Below, one piece after another: positions 35,220-43,523 of a stretch of DNA of 64,000 nucleotides. A program made the position numbers and the translations under genes. Every line of letters starts with the position of its first letter. Positions within the stretch are counted from its first letter, which is position 1. The DNA lies in NCBI GenBank assembly GCA_040365065.1, contig BAABNI010000003.1, positions 62,001 to 126,000 on the forward strand. Direction: 5' to 3'. A model generated the notes under the pieces. It ran no database searches, was not told the origin of the DNA, and saw only the letters and a program-made list of their open reading frames with translations. This stretch comes from Pelagadaptatus aseana. GTDB taxonomy: Bacteria > Pseudomonadota > Gammaproteobacteria > Pseudomonadales > Cellvibrionaceae.

Positions 35220-36133
35220 ATATTTTTATCCTTGAAATTTAACCAGGCCGCTCCACGCACACCACTGGAATCACCATGACAGGCCTTGACGACACGGGTG
35301 TGACACTCGCCCCCAAAAACCCGCGCCGACAAAGACTGATTCAGATACGAATAAAGGCTGTGGATATTGGCAACGCCACCGCCCAGCACGATGATGTCCG
35401 GATCGATGATATTGACGATCATAGTCAAACCATCAAGCAATTGATCTCGATAGATCGCCAGACAATCCTGAGCCGCCAAATCCCCCTGTTGAGCCAGCCG
35501 GGCAATGTGCGCTGCGGTTTCACGGCGCCCGCACAATTGCCAGTAAGTCTGCTGCAGGCCGGTACCACTTAAAAACGTTTCTACGCAGCCGCTCTGGCCA
35601 CAAAAGCAGGGACGCTGCTGACGTTGCGCATCGGTCACGCCGGGCATAGGCACATGCCCCCATTCACCGGCCAGCCCATTGGGTCCGGTCATTGCCCGGC
35701 CATCGAGCGCGATCCCGGCGCCACAACCGGTGCCGAGAATGGCAGCAAAAACTACCCCGTGACCTTTGCCTGCACCATCAATCGCCTCAGACACAGCCAG
35801 ACAGTTGGCATCATTGACCACCGGTATCGGTCGCCCCAACAATTGGCGCAAATCTTCAGGCAGCGGCTGACCATTAAGGCACTGGGTGTTGGCATTCTTT
35901 ACTCGTCCAGTGACTCGACTTACAGACCCCGGAATACCGATCCCCACGGGCAAACCCGTTACGCCGAAACTTTGCTCGGCCTCATTCACCAGACGGGCCA
36001 CTCCCGCCAGTATGTCCTGATAACTTGCCGCTGTGGCAATGCGTCGACGCAGCAACTCTTCAGAATCGCCATTGAGCACAATCACCTCAGTCTTGGTGCC
36101 GCCCAAATCCACGCCGACAAACATCCCGGTCAT
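35216..36133 (-). CDS. mak: ROK-family sugar kinase, probable fructokinase
   Basis: 305 residues. ATP-binding GVDLGGTKTEVI, catalytic NDANCLAVSEA with the base Asp, GTGCGAGIA, and the ROK zinc motif GH-x-CFCGQSGCVE. The C-terminus GDSSGVRGAAWL matches E. coli Mak nearly residue for residue, so fructose is the best guess. Translationally coupled at both ends: ATGA overlap with the haemoglobin gene upstream and with the epimerase-like gene downstream. Confidence 0.9.
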   Translation of the reverse strand: MTGMFVGVDLGGTKTEVIVLNGDSEELLRRRIATAASYQDILAGVARLVNEAEQSFGVTGLPVGIGIPGSVSRVTGRVKNANTQCLNGQPLPEDLRQLLGRPIPVVNDANCLAVSEAIDGAGKGHGVVFAAILGTGCGAGIALDGRAMTGPNGLAGEWGHVPMPGVTDAQRQQRPCFCGQSGCVETFLSGTGLQQTYWQLCGRRETAAHIARLAQQGDLAAQDCLAIYRDQLLDGLTMIVNIIDPDIIVLGGGVANIHSLYSYLNQSLSARVFGGECHTRVVKACHGDSSGVRGAAWLNFKDKNI

Positions 36134-36543
36134 GATTTACTGCAAGCCTGACGAATACGCTCAGCCGGAACCCACAACTGGTCGATCAGATACTCTTTGA
36201 AAGTGGCTTCGTAGGATTGCATTGCCACCGCTTTTTTCATGCACAGCATCCAGGCATCGCGCTCAGCCTCGCCAATGGCCAAATGACTGTGCGCCATCGG
36301 TATTCGGATCGGGTAGTAATTTTGACTGAACAACTTGGGGCCTCCCAGCCAACCGCTGAGGAAAAAGGCCAGCTTTTTTCTCGACTCCAGCAACCGGTCA
36401 CCATGCATATCGCGAATGGTGCGAGCCTCCGGCAACGACTCCATAAAATCATAGAAATCATTCACCAGCCGGGTGATGCCGTCCAGCTCACCGGCCGCTT
36501 TATAGGAGTTGTCCGCCACACCATAACCATGAGGATTGTTCAT
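36130..36543 (-). CDS. glbO: Group II truncated haemoglobin
   Basis: 137 residues, 2-over-2 globin fold. Group II marks: FYDFMESLPEARTIRDMH, KLAFFLSGWLGGPKLF with the Trp of helix G region, and AHSHLAIGEAERDAWMLCM carrying the proximal-His region. Binds haem; proposed roles of the group include oxygen or NO chemistry. Its stop overlaps the start of the sugar kinase, an unusual partner. Confidence 0.9.
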   Translation of the reverse strand: MNNPHGYGVADNSYKAAGELDGITRLVNDFYDFMESLPEARTIRDMHGDRLLESRKKLAFFLSGWLGGPKLFSQNYYPIRIPMAHSHLAIGEAERDAWMLCMKKAVAMQSYEATFKEYLIDQLWVPAERIRQACSKS

Positions 36544-36564
36544 CTATGTAGTACTCAATTACTG

Positions 36565-37485
36565 TCAACGGGTTTTATCACGTAGCCATTGCCACTGGCG
36601 ACAATGATAACGAATCTTTTCAGCCAGCAGGGAGGTTGCCGGGCCGGCATTGTCTTTTTTGGGCAAAACCAGATGGCAATCAAAGGCTGACACAACCGGG
36701 GCTTCAAGCTCTATCACGCTCAATTCACCGGACAGCAACTCCGCTTCTATTTGATGACGCGGAAAGCGCGCATGGCCCAGCCCCTGTTTGATCAACTGCA
36801 GCGACTGATAAAAATGGCTCACGGTCCAACGCTCATGAGACCCAAGCCAACCCGCATCCATACGCCGGTACTGGCCTGAATCCCTCACCACTATCTGCCG
36901 GTGGGCACGCAAGTCGGCTTCAGTCACTGCCTTCGACCGTTCAATCAGAGGGTGGTCTGGTGCCGCCACCGTAACAAACTCTATCGGCAGCACCGGTTCA
37001 CCCAAAAAGCCCATGGGTAGAGCCCCACAAATAGCCAGATCGGCCTGCCGCTGGATAATAGCATCCTGTGTCCCCGACAGGGTTGAAGAAACAATTTCCA
37101 GATGAGCCCCTCTGGATTCGGGGGCAAAGTCTTCGAGAATATTGGCCAATAGGGCATCGGGAAAAATCGCGTCCACACAGACACTCAGTTCAGCCTCCCA
37201 ACCGGCGGTCAAATCCCGGGCCGACTGTTCCAGCAGTCTGGCCTCATCGAGCAAATGGCGGGCCCGGCGCAACACGGACTCTCCCGCTTCTGTCAGTTCG
37301 GCCTGCCTCCCTCTGGGGCGCAACAGGCTGACACCCAGCTTTTCCTGCAGCTGCTGGACGCCATAGCTGATGGTCGACTGACTTTTACCCAGATGCTCTG
37401 CGGCTCTCTGGAAACCACCGAATTCGGCCACCGCACTCAACATCTGCCACTGTTCAAGGCTTACCTGCATGCTCTGTTTCACCAT
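36565..37485 (-). CDS. LysR-family transcriptional regulator
   Basis: 306 residues from ATG 37485 (GTGAGGGT upstream). N-terminal winged helix GGFQRAAEHLGKSQSTISYGVQQL (about 15-38), then a periplasmic-binding-like effector domain. Divergent from azoR with 128 bases between start codons, so it probably regulates azoR and itself, the usual LysR arrangement. Effector unknown. Confidence 0.9.
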   Translation of the reverse strand: MVKQSMQVSLEQWQMLSAVAEFGGFQRAAEHLGKSQSTISYGVQQLQEKLGVSLLRPRGRQAELTEAGESVLRRARHLLDEARLLEQSARDLTAGWEAELSVCVDAIFPDALLANILEDFAPESRGAHLEIVSSTLSGTQDAIIQRQADLAICGALPMGFLGEPVLPIEFVTVAAPDHPLIERSKAVTEADLRAHRQIVVRDSGQYRRMDAGWLGSHERWTVSHFYQSLQLIKQGLGHARFPRHQIEAELLSGELSVIELEAPVVSAFDCHLVLPKKDNAGPATSLLAEKIRYHCRQWQWLRDKTR

Positions 37486-37613
37486 ACCCTCACTCAAAAC
37501 ATCTAAATTTTCGATAAAAAGCATCTATTTATGCCCGCCTTTAAACGAAATTATAGATATAAACTGATCCACAATTCATCACTCAGCCAGCTCTAACCAC
37601 CCGGAGATGTATC

Positions 37614-38210
37614 ATGAACAAGATTCTGCAAATCAATACCAGCCTGCATCAGGACTCAGCAACTTCAAGCCAATTGGCGGATCAACTGGCCCGGCGATTA
37701 ATGAACCAGCATTCTGGCGATCTAATTAAACGGGATCTGGGCGAGCTCGATATTCCGCACCTCAGTGCCGAGCAACACGCTGGTTTCAGCCTGCCCAGAG
37801 AACAGCGTTCGCCAGCGCAAAAGCAAGCCGCGCAATTAAGTGACACCCTGATTCAGGAGCTACGCGACAGCGACACCATCATCATCGGCCTGCCGCTCTA
37901 CAATTTCGGCATCCCTTCTGCTCTTAAAGCCTGGATCGATCACGTGGCTCGCGCGGGAGAGACCTTCAATTACACCAGCGAGGGGCCCAAGGGCACCCTG
38001 ACCGGTAAACAGGTGTACGTTATCGCCACCCGCGGTGGCCAATACGCGGGCACCGACAGTGACCTGCAAACGCCTTACCTGCAGCAAGTACTGGGGTTTA
38101 TCGGGCTCGATCAGGTCAAATTCATCTACGCTGAAGGGCTTGCCATGGGCGATCTGAGAGATCAGTCCATTGCTGAGGCCAAAATCGAAATCAGCAAGCT
38201 CGCGGCCTGA
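37614..38210 (+). CDS. azoR: FMN-dependent NADH-azoreductase
   Basis: 198 residues, flavodoxin-like fold. Reduces azo compounds and quinones by two-electron transfer with NADH. Family marks: INTSLHQDSATSSQLAD (FMN phosphate loop), PLYNFGIPSALKAWIDHVARAGETF and ATRGGQY. Start ATG 37614 after GGAGATGT. Followed by a NemR-like regulator and an ene-reductase, so the neighbourhood deals with electrophiles and quinones. Confidence 0.93.
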   Translation: MNKILQINTSLHQDSATSSQLADQLARRLMNQHSGDLIKRDLGELDIPHLSAEQHAGFSLPREQRSPAQKQAAQLSDTLIQELRDSDTIIIGLPLYNFGIPSALKAWIDHVARAGETFNYTSEGPKGTLTGKQVYVIATRGGQYAGTDSDLQTPYLQQVLGFIGLDQVKFIYAEGLAMGDLRDQSIAEAKIEISKLAA

Positions 38211-38219
38211 CTCGTTGAC

Positions 38220-38243
38220 AACTAACCTACCAGTAGGTTAGTT
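38220..38243. promoter_or_regulatory. Palindromic operator at the TetR (NemR-like) gene
   Basis: AACTAACCTAC-CA-GTAGGTTAGTT, perfect 11-bp arms. TTGACA (38215-38220) stands directly before it and a weak -10 (TTAGTT/TAGTTT) lies at its right end, so a bound repressor would cover the promoter. The core ACCTACNAGTAGGT recurs before the ene-reductase gene. Confidence 0.7.
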
Positions 38244-38250
38244 TTAGCTC

Positions 38251-38829
38251 ATGCAACAAGTACGAATGAAAAACCGCAAGCAACAAATTGTCACCCTGGG
38301 ACTGGAATTGCTCCAGACCCGGGGCTTTGACAGTTTCAGCTATCAGGATCTGTCCCGTGAACTGGGCATTACCAAGGCCAGCATTCATCACCACTTCCCT
38401 AAAAAGGAAGATTTGGGACTGGCCCTGTGCGATGCCATTCACCAGTGGCATGAGCGGGAATACGACAAGGTTCGGGCGCTGGACGCCAGCACTCTGGAAA
38501 AGCTCGACTACTACATCAACGTCTCCCTGCGCAAAGCCTGTGGCATGGACAAGGTCTGCCCGCTAAGCAGCCTGCAAGGCAATCTCGCAACCCTGCCGGA
38601 TTCCATGCGCGCTGCCATTCGCACACTGGACCAGGAAGAGATCAAGTTTGTGGCCGAACTGTTGCAACAGGGAAGAGACAGCGGCGAATTGAAATTTACC
38701 GGATCGGTACACGGTCAGGCGCTGGTTTGTCTGCTGACCTTCAAAGGTGCTTTTCAGTATGCCCGCAGCCATGGCCTCGATCTCTATCACGAAGCCACCC
38801 GACAACTGAACTGCTTGCTGCTGGGATAA
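38251..38829 (+). CDS. nemR: TetR-family regulator, NemR-like
   Basis: 192 residues. N-terminal HTH (FSYQDLSRELGITKASIHHHFPKKEDL), C-terminal ligand domain with Cys in MDKVCPLSSLQGN, the region where NemR carries its electrophile-sensing cysteines. Start at ATG 38251 would be only a few bases after the predicted -10, so the mRNA may be leaderless; ATG 38266 is the alternative. Matching operators lie at its own promoter and before the ene-reductase gene, indicating autoregulation plus control of that gene. Confidence 0.82.
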   Translation: MQQVRMKNRKQQIVTLGLELLQTRGFDSFSYQDLSRELGITKASIHHHFPKKEDLGLALCDAIHQWHEREYDKVRALDASTLEKLDYYINVSLRKACGMDKVCPLSSLQGNLATLPDSMRAAIRTLDQEEIKFVAELLQQGRDSGELKFTGSVHGQALVCLLTFKGAFQYARSHGLDLYHEATRQLNCLLLG

Positions 38830-38847
38830 TCCAGCTGCAAATTGAAA

Positions 38848-38885
38848 CGCCCCGGCAGGAGCACAACTGACCGGGCTTTTTTTCA
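38848..38885 (+). terminator. Terminator between the TetR and ene-reductase genes
   Basis: GCCCCGG and CCGGGC arms with a bulge and a loop of about 17 bases, then seven T. The downstream gene must therefore use its own promoter. Confidence 0.6.
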
Positions 38886-38897
38886 CCACCACAACCT

Positions 38898-38911
38898 ACC
38901 TACTAGTAGGT
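38898..38911. promoter_or_regulatory. Second copy of the NemR-like operator
   Basis: ACCTACTAGTAGGT, a perfect palindrome. Differs from the core of the operator at 38225-38238 only in one central base. An extra CCTA half-site precedes it. Located 36 bases before the ene-reductase start. Confidence 0.68.
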
Positions 38912-38946
38912 TTGGCAATCAACAACAAGGACAATGAGGTAACCCC

Positions 38947-40056
38947 ATGTCGTCAACCGATATCCTGTTCAAGCCTTTCAAACTGGGCAATCTGGAACTG
39001 AAAAACCGCATCGTCATGGCCCCCATGACCCGCACTTACTCGCCGGGCAATGTACCCAACGATCTGGTAGTGAACTATTACAAGCGCCGCGCCGAGGGCG
39101 ATGTCGGCCTGATCGTCACTGAAGGCACCTTTATCGATCACCCATCGGCCAGCGGCTACCCCAATGTGCCGGCCCTCTACGGCGAAGAAGCACTGGCTGG
39201 CTGGAAAAAAGTGGTGGACGCAGTACACGCTGCCGGAGGTAAGATTGCGCCACAGATCTGGCACGTGGGCGGCATCCGCAAACCCGGCGTAGAGCCTGGC
39301 GGCGACACCCCGGGATACAGCCCATCCGGCATGGCCATGCCGGGCAAGGTGACCGGTCACGCCATGACCAAGCAGGACATCGATGACATGGTTGCCGCCT
39401 ATGCCAAGGCAGCGAAAGACTCCAAAGACATCGGCTTTGATGCCATTGAGCTGCACGGCGCCCATGGCTATCTGATCGACCAGTTCTTCTGGGAGGGTAC
39501 CAACCAGCGCGATGACGAATACGGTGGCGATCTGGCAGGCCGTTCCCGCTTTGCCATCGAAATCATAGAAGCCGTTCGCGCAGCGGTGGGCCCGGACTTC
39601 CCCATCATCTTCCGCTTTTCCCAGTGGAAACAACAGGACTACACGGCGCGTCTGGTAGAAACCCCGGAGCAGCTGGGTGCGTTCCTGCAACCTCTGGCTG
39701 ACGCCGGCGTGGATATTTTCCATTGTTCGACCCGCCGCTTCTGGGAGCCGGAGTTTGAAGGCAGCGACCTGAATCTGGCCGGCTGGACCCGCAAGCTCAC
39801 TGGCAAACCAGCAATCACCGTCGGCAGCGTCAGCCTCAACGCTGACTTCCTGCCGGAAGACGGTTTTGTCGACTTTAAGAACGCCGAACCCGCCAGTCTG
39901 GACAACCTGATCGCGCGCATGGAAGCCGATGGATTTGATCTGGTAGCGGTAGGTCGCGCTCTGATCGCCAACCCCGACTGGGCCAAGCGCGTCCAACAAG
40001 GTGAACTCAAGCAGCTCAAACCTTACGAAAAAGAACTGCTGCAAAAGCTGGACTGA
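38947..40056 (+). CDS. nemA: Old yellow enzyme family ene-reductase (NemA-like)
   Basis: 369 residues, FMN-binding TIM barrel. NAD(P)H-dependent reduction of activated alkenes, quinones or nitro compounds. Landmarks: FKPFKLGNLELKNRIVMAPMTR, QIWHVGG (substrate His region), ELHGAHGYLIDQFFW and GRALIANPDW near the end. The nemRA pairing and shared operator support an electrophile-response role. Exact substrate not determinable; NemA is by analogy. Confidence 0.88.
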   Translation: MSSTDILFKPFKLGNLELKNRIVMAPMTRTYSPGNVPNDLVVNYYKRRAEGDVGLIVTEGTFIDHPSASGYPNVPALYGEEALAGWKKVVDAVHAAGGKIAPQIWHVGGIRKPGVEPGGDTPGYSPSGMAMPGKVTGHAMTKQDIDDMVAAYAKAAKDSKDIGFDAIELHGAHGYLIDQFFWEGTNQRDDEYGGDLAGRSRFAIEIIEAVRAAVGPDFPIIFRFSQWKQQDYTARLVETPEQLGAFLQPLADAGVDIFHCSTRRFWEPEFEGSDLNLAGWTRKLTGKPAITVGSVSLNADFLPEDGFVDFKNAEPASLDNLIARMEADGFDLVAVGRALIANPDWAKRVQQGELKQLKPYEKELLQKLD

Positions 40057-40112
40057 TAAACCAACCAGCACGCTCCACCCCGATCAGCGCATCGGGGTGG
40101 CTCGCCTTGTCC

Positions 40113-40478
40113 CTATTGCCGGGCCAGAGCCACCAATTGCAGCACATCCATCCGGTATCGCGACAAGGATTGAATGCGGCCAGATTCATCCACCTCCACA
40201 CCCTCATCCAGCAATCGCTGGCGCTGCAACTCAGCACCGTCTCCCTCAGCTAGACTGATTGCTCCGGCCTTATTGACCACTCGCCACCAGGGCAACTGAT
40301 GCTTACCTGACATGGCGTGCAGTATCCGCACCACCTGTCTGGCTGCACGCGGGCTTTCAGCCGCCGCCGCAATATCACCATAACTGGCCACACGCCCCGC
40401 CGGTATGGCGCGAATCAACCGCACGACTCGTTCTGTAAACGCCTGCAAAGCACCGCCCCCGGGGTAGTAATCGGACAA
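40113..40478 (-). CDS. Alkyltransferase-like protein (MGMT family without catalytic Cys)
   Basis: 121 residues, only the MGMT DNA-binding domain. The PCHR active site of O6-alkylguanine transferases is PWWR here (W64, W65); ATL proteins usually have PWHR. So it cannot accept alkyl groups and probably flags O6-alkylguanine lesions for nucleotide excision repair, as ATLs do. The HTH with Arg finger region (SYGDIAAAAESPRAARQV) is kept. 55 bases downstream of secB, behind a terminator. Confidence 0.88.
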   Translation of the reverse strand: MSDYYPGGGALQAFTERVVRLIRAIPAGRVASYGDIAAAAESPRAARQVVRILHAMSGKHQLPWWRVVNKAGAISLAEGDGAELQRQRLLDEGVEVDESGRIQSLSRYRMDVLQLVALARQ

Positions 40479-40480
40479 AA

Positions 40481-40508
40481 AAAAGCCCCGCCAGTACTGG
40501 CGAGGCCT
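40481..40508 (-). terminator. Terminator of the secB transcript
   Basis: On the minus strand: AGGCCTCGCCAGT pairs with ACTGGCGGGGCT, with small mismatches, then a T-run. Lies between secB and the ATL gene. Confidence 0.75.
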
Positions 40509-40533
40509 CTCAATAAAACGGTCAACCGTAAAC

Positions 40534-41013
40534 TCAGTTTACCGTGGCGCCTTCCGCTTCAGCCTTTTGCTTGGCCTGAGCAACCGCCTGCGCAAACAGT
40601 GCATCAAAGTTAACCGGTGGCAACATCAGAGCCGGGAAACTGCCCTTGGTCACCGCGTTATCAATGGCTTCGCGAGCATAGGGGAACAGGATGTTCGGGC
40701 ACACAGTATTGAGCACCTGAGCCAACTGCTGGCCCTCTAACCCTTTGATACCGAACAGACCGGCTTGCTGTACTTCCACCAGGAAAGCGGTCTCATCTTC
40801 CAGTTTAACGGTCACAGTGATGGTCAAAACCACTTCGAACAAATCGTCCTCAATCTTGGCCGTCTTGGTGTTCAGGTCCTGATTAACCTGCGGCTTCCAC
40901 TGCTTGCGGAAAGCTTCGGCACCCATAGGGGCCTCAAAAGAGATGTCTTTTACGTAGAGACGCTGCAGGGCAAATTGTTGTTCCGGAGCGTTGGCGGTTT
41001 GTTCTTCAGCCAT
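40534..41013 (-). CDS. secB: Protein-export chaperone SecB
   Basis: 159 residues. Tetrameric cytoplasmic chaperone that holds preproteins unfolded for SecA. Family marks RLYVKDISFEAP, LEVQQAGLFGI-like VEVQQAGLFGIKGLE, and CPNILFPYAREAI. Part of the conserved yibN-grxC-secB string (91 bases after grxC), here without gpsA. Confidence 0.97.
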   Translation of the reverse strand: MAEEQTANAPEQQFALQRLYVKDISFEAPMGAEAFRKQWKPQVNQDLNTKTAKIEDDLFEVVLTITVTVKLEDETAFLVEVQQAGLFGIKGLEGQQLAQVLNTVCPNILFPYAREAIDNAVTKGSFPALMLPPVNFDALFAQAVAQAKQKAEAEGATVN

Positions 41014-41104
41014 GATTAAAATCCTAGTTCAAAGTGTTTTTATAAGTGTGTTGATTCACATGGGGTCTGCGCATGGCATTTCAACTGCCCTGCGCAAAAT
41101 AATT

Positions 41105-41359
41105 CTATCCGGCCAACAGGCCATCCAGTTCGCCCTGACGGTCGAGCATCATCAGGTCATCACAACCACCGACATGCTGCTCACCAATCCAGATCTGCGG
41201 CACGGTATGGCGCCGGCTTTTGGCCATCATCCGATTGCGGGCATCGCGGTCACCGTCCACGGATATTTCATGAATGGTGGCGCCCTTCTGCTTCAGCAGC
41301 TGCAGCGCACGCATGCAATAGGGGCATATGCGACTGGTGTAAATAGTAACTTCAGACAT
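41105..41359 (-). CDS. grxC: Glutaredoxin 3
   Basis: 84 residues. Thioredoxin-fold dithiol glutaredoxin with the CPYC active site (RICPYCMRA) near residue 12, HTVPQIWIGEQHVGGCDDL with the cis-Pro and the glutathione-binding GG. Reduces protein disulfides and mixed disulfides with glutathione. Between the rhodanese-like gene (15 bases) and secB. Confidence 0.96.
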   Translation of the reverse strand: MSEVTIYTSRICPYCMRALQLLKQKGATIHEISVDGDRDARNRMMAKSRRHTVPQIWIGEQHVGGCDDLMMLDRQGELDGLLAG

Positions 41360-41374
41360 TGGAAACCGCCTCGT

Positions 41375-41788
41375 TTACTTGCTCACCAGCGGCAGATTCT
41401 GGGCCTGCCACTCACTGATGCCACCGCGCAAGCGAACCACATCAAAGCCTTTACTGCTCAGGGTGCGGCCTACGTGCCCGGTATGCTGGGCCATCTTATC
41501 CACCAGCAAAATGGTCTTGCTCTTGCTGGATTCCAGCTCAGACAGGCGTTCATTGATACGATTGTGAGGAATATTAATGGCGTCCACCAGATGCCCCTGC
41601 TTGAACTCCTTAGCCTCACGAACATCCACAATCAACGCCTCGCCACCATTGATCAGCCGGGTAGCCTCATGCACCGACAGGGTTTTACCGGCCTTGCTGC
41701 CCTCGGTCCAGAAGTAGCCAAATACCAAAGCACACAAAACACTGACCAGCAGCCATTGCTCACCCACAAATACAAAAAACTGTTCCAC
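41375..41788 (-). CDS. yibN: Membrane-anchored rhodanese-like protein (YibN type)
   Basis: 137 residues. One N-terminal membrane helix (about 5-27), then a rhodanese-like domain (LIVDVREAKEFKQGHLVDAINIP ... RGGISEWQ). The catalytic Cys position holds Asp (LLVDKMAQHTG), as it also seems to in E. coli YibN, so sulfurtransferase activity is unlikely. Head of the yibN-grxC-secB operon; divergent from gpmI by 142 bases. Confidence 0.92.
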   Translation of the reverse strand: MEQFFVFVGEQWLLVSVLCALVFGYFWTEGSKAGKTLSVHEATRLINGGEALIVDVREAKEFKQGHLVDAINIPHNRINERLSELESSKSKTILLVDKMAQHTGHVGRTLSSKGFDVVRLRGGISEWQAQNLPLVSK

Positions 41789-41930
41789 GAAATTCGATCC
41801 TGTTTATCGTCACTAGATTCGCCGCTCAAGCGCCGGCGCACAAAGCGAGGCAGTATACACCATCTGTATCATTAGGGAGCCAAAGCCGCTAAAATCGCCC
41901 CTCTTTGTTTGCTAGACGATCAATAATTTT

Positions 41931-43481
41931 ATGACTGCCGCACGAAAACCTCTGGTCCTGCTGATTCTCGATGGCTTTGGCCACTCCGATGACAGCCAAT
42001 ACAACGCCATTAAAACCGCCAGTTCTCCTACTTGGGATAACCTGTGGCAGAACAATGCCAAAACCCTGATCCATACCTCGGGCATGGCCGTTGGCTTACC
42101 GGAAGGCCAGATGGGCAACTCCGAAGTCGGTCATATGACGCTTGGTGCCGGCCGGGTGGTGTATCAGAACTACACCCGCATCAACAAAGCCATCAGCGAC
42201 GGTGACTTCTTCGAGAACCCGGTTTATTGCAACGCCATCGACCAAGCAGTCAACACCGGTAAAGCGGTTCACATTATGGGGTTGCTGTCACCGGGCGGCG
42301 TCCACAGTCACGACGCCCACATCAATGCCGCGGTGGAACTGGCCGCTCAGCGAGGCGCCAAACAGGTCTACGTACACGCCTTTCTCGATGGCCGCGACAT
42401 GCCACCTCGCAGCGCCGAACCGTCACTACAGCAAACAGCCGACCTGCTGCAAAAACTGGGTGTTGGCCGCATTGCCAGCATCAGCGGACGCTTTTTCGGC
42501 ATGGACCGTGACAACCGCTGGGACCGGGTACAAAAAGCCTACGACCTGATGACCGAAGGCAAGGCCGAGTATCGCGCTGGCGATGCGGTCAACGCCCTGC
42601 ACAGCGCCTATGAGCGAGACGAGAACGATGAGTTTGTAGAACCCACGGTGATTGCAGCCGAGGGCGAAGCCCCTGCCACCATCAATGACGGCGATACCAT
42701 TCTGTTTATGAATTTCCGCCCGGATCGCGCCCGCCAGATCACCCGCGCCTTTGTGGATCCCGGCTTTGATGGTTTTCAGCGCAACAAAGCACCGGCATTG
42801 GCCGATTTTGTCATGACCACCGAGTACGCCGCCGATATCGACACCCCATGTGCATTCCCACCTGAGGAGCTGCGCAACTCCTTTGGCGACGTTATGGCAC
42901 AACAGGGCATGCAGCAACTGCGTATCGCCGAGACCGAGAAATACGCCCACGTCACCTTCTTTTTCAGCGGCGGCCAGGAAGACACCTACGGCGGGGAAGA
43001 ACGCATTCTGATTCCGTCACCCGATGTCGAAACCTACGACCAGAAACCCGAGATGAGTGCCTATGAAGTCACCGATAAACTGGTGGAAGCCATTGAATCG
43101 GGCAAATACGACAGCATCATCTGCAACTACGCCAACTGTGATCAGGTTGGTCATACCGGTGTATTCGATGCATCCGTAAAAGCAGTCGAAGCAGTAGACG
43201 AGTGCCTGACCCGGGTTCTGGGTGCTCTTGACAAGGTAGGCGGCGAAGCCCTGATCACAGCCGACCACGGCAACGTGGAGGAAATGTTTGACGAGGCCAA
43301 CAACCAGGTTCATACCCAGCACACCACCCTGCCGGTACCCTTTGTCTACGCCGGCCCGCGGCAGCTCAACCTGAAGGACGATGGCAGTCTGGCGGATGTG
43401 GCACCCACCATGCTGGATCTGCTTGGCGTCGCCCAACCAGCGGATATGACCGGCCGCAGCCTGGTAGAACTCAAGGCATAG
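41931..43481 (+). CDS. gpmI: Cofactor-independent phosphoglycerate mutase
   Basis: 516 residues. Interconverts 3- and 2-phosphoglycerate in glycolysis and gluconeogenesis, using two Mn ions and a Ser nucleophile. Alkaline-phosphatase fold: LLILDGFGHSDDS (first metal), MGNSEVGHMTLGAGR (nucleophile Ser about residue 64), and ITADHGNVEEM near the C-terminus. Start ATG 41931. Next gene is envC, as in many gammaproteobacteria. Confidence 0.97.
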   Translation: MTAARKPLVLLILDGFGHSDDSQYNAIKTASSPTWDNLWQNNAKTLIHTSGMAVGLPEGQMGNSEVGHMTLGAGRVVYQNYTRINKAISDGDFFENPVYCNAIDQAVNTGKAVHIMGLLSPGGVHSHDAHINAAVELAAQRGAKQVYVHAFLDGRDMPPRSAEPSLQQTADLLQKLGVGRIASISGRFFGMDRDNRWDRVQKAYDLMTEGKAEYRAGDAVNALHSAYERDENDEFVEPTVIAAEGEAPATINDGDTILFMNFRPDRARQITRAFVDPGFDGFQRNKAPALADFVMTTEYAADIDTPCAFPPEELRNSFGDVMAQQGMQQLRIAETEKYAHVTFFFSGGQEDTYGGEERILIPSPDVETYDQKPEMSAYEVTDKLVEAIESGKYDSIICNYANCDQVGHTGVFDASVKAVEAVDECLTRVLGALDKVGGEALITADHGNVEEMFDEANNQVHTQHTTLPVPFVYAGPRQLNLKDDGSLADVAPTMLDLLGVAQPADMTGRSLVELKA

Positions 43482-43523
43482 CCCCAAGCCACAACCAAGG
43501 CCACATTGAAAAGGACCCCACTC

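Noticed and set aside
38953..40071. Open frame antisense to the ene-reductase gene
   Set aside because: Full overlap with a clear OYE-family gene; no motif or start signal.
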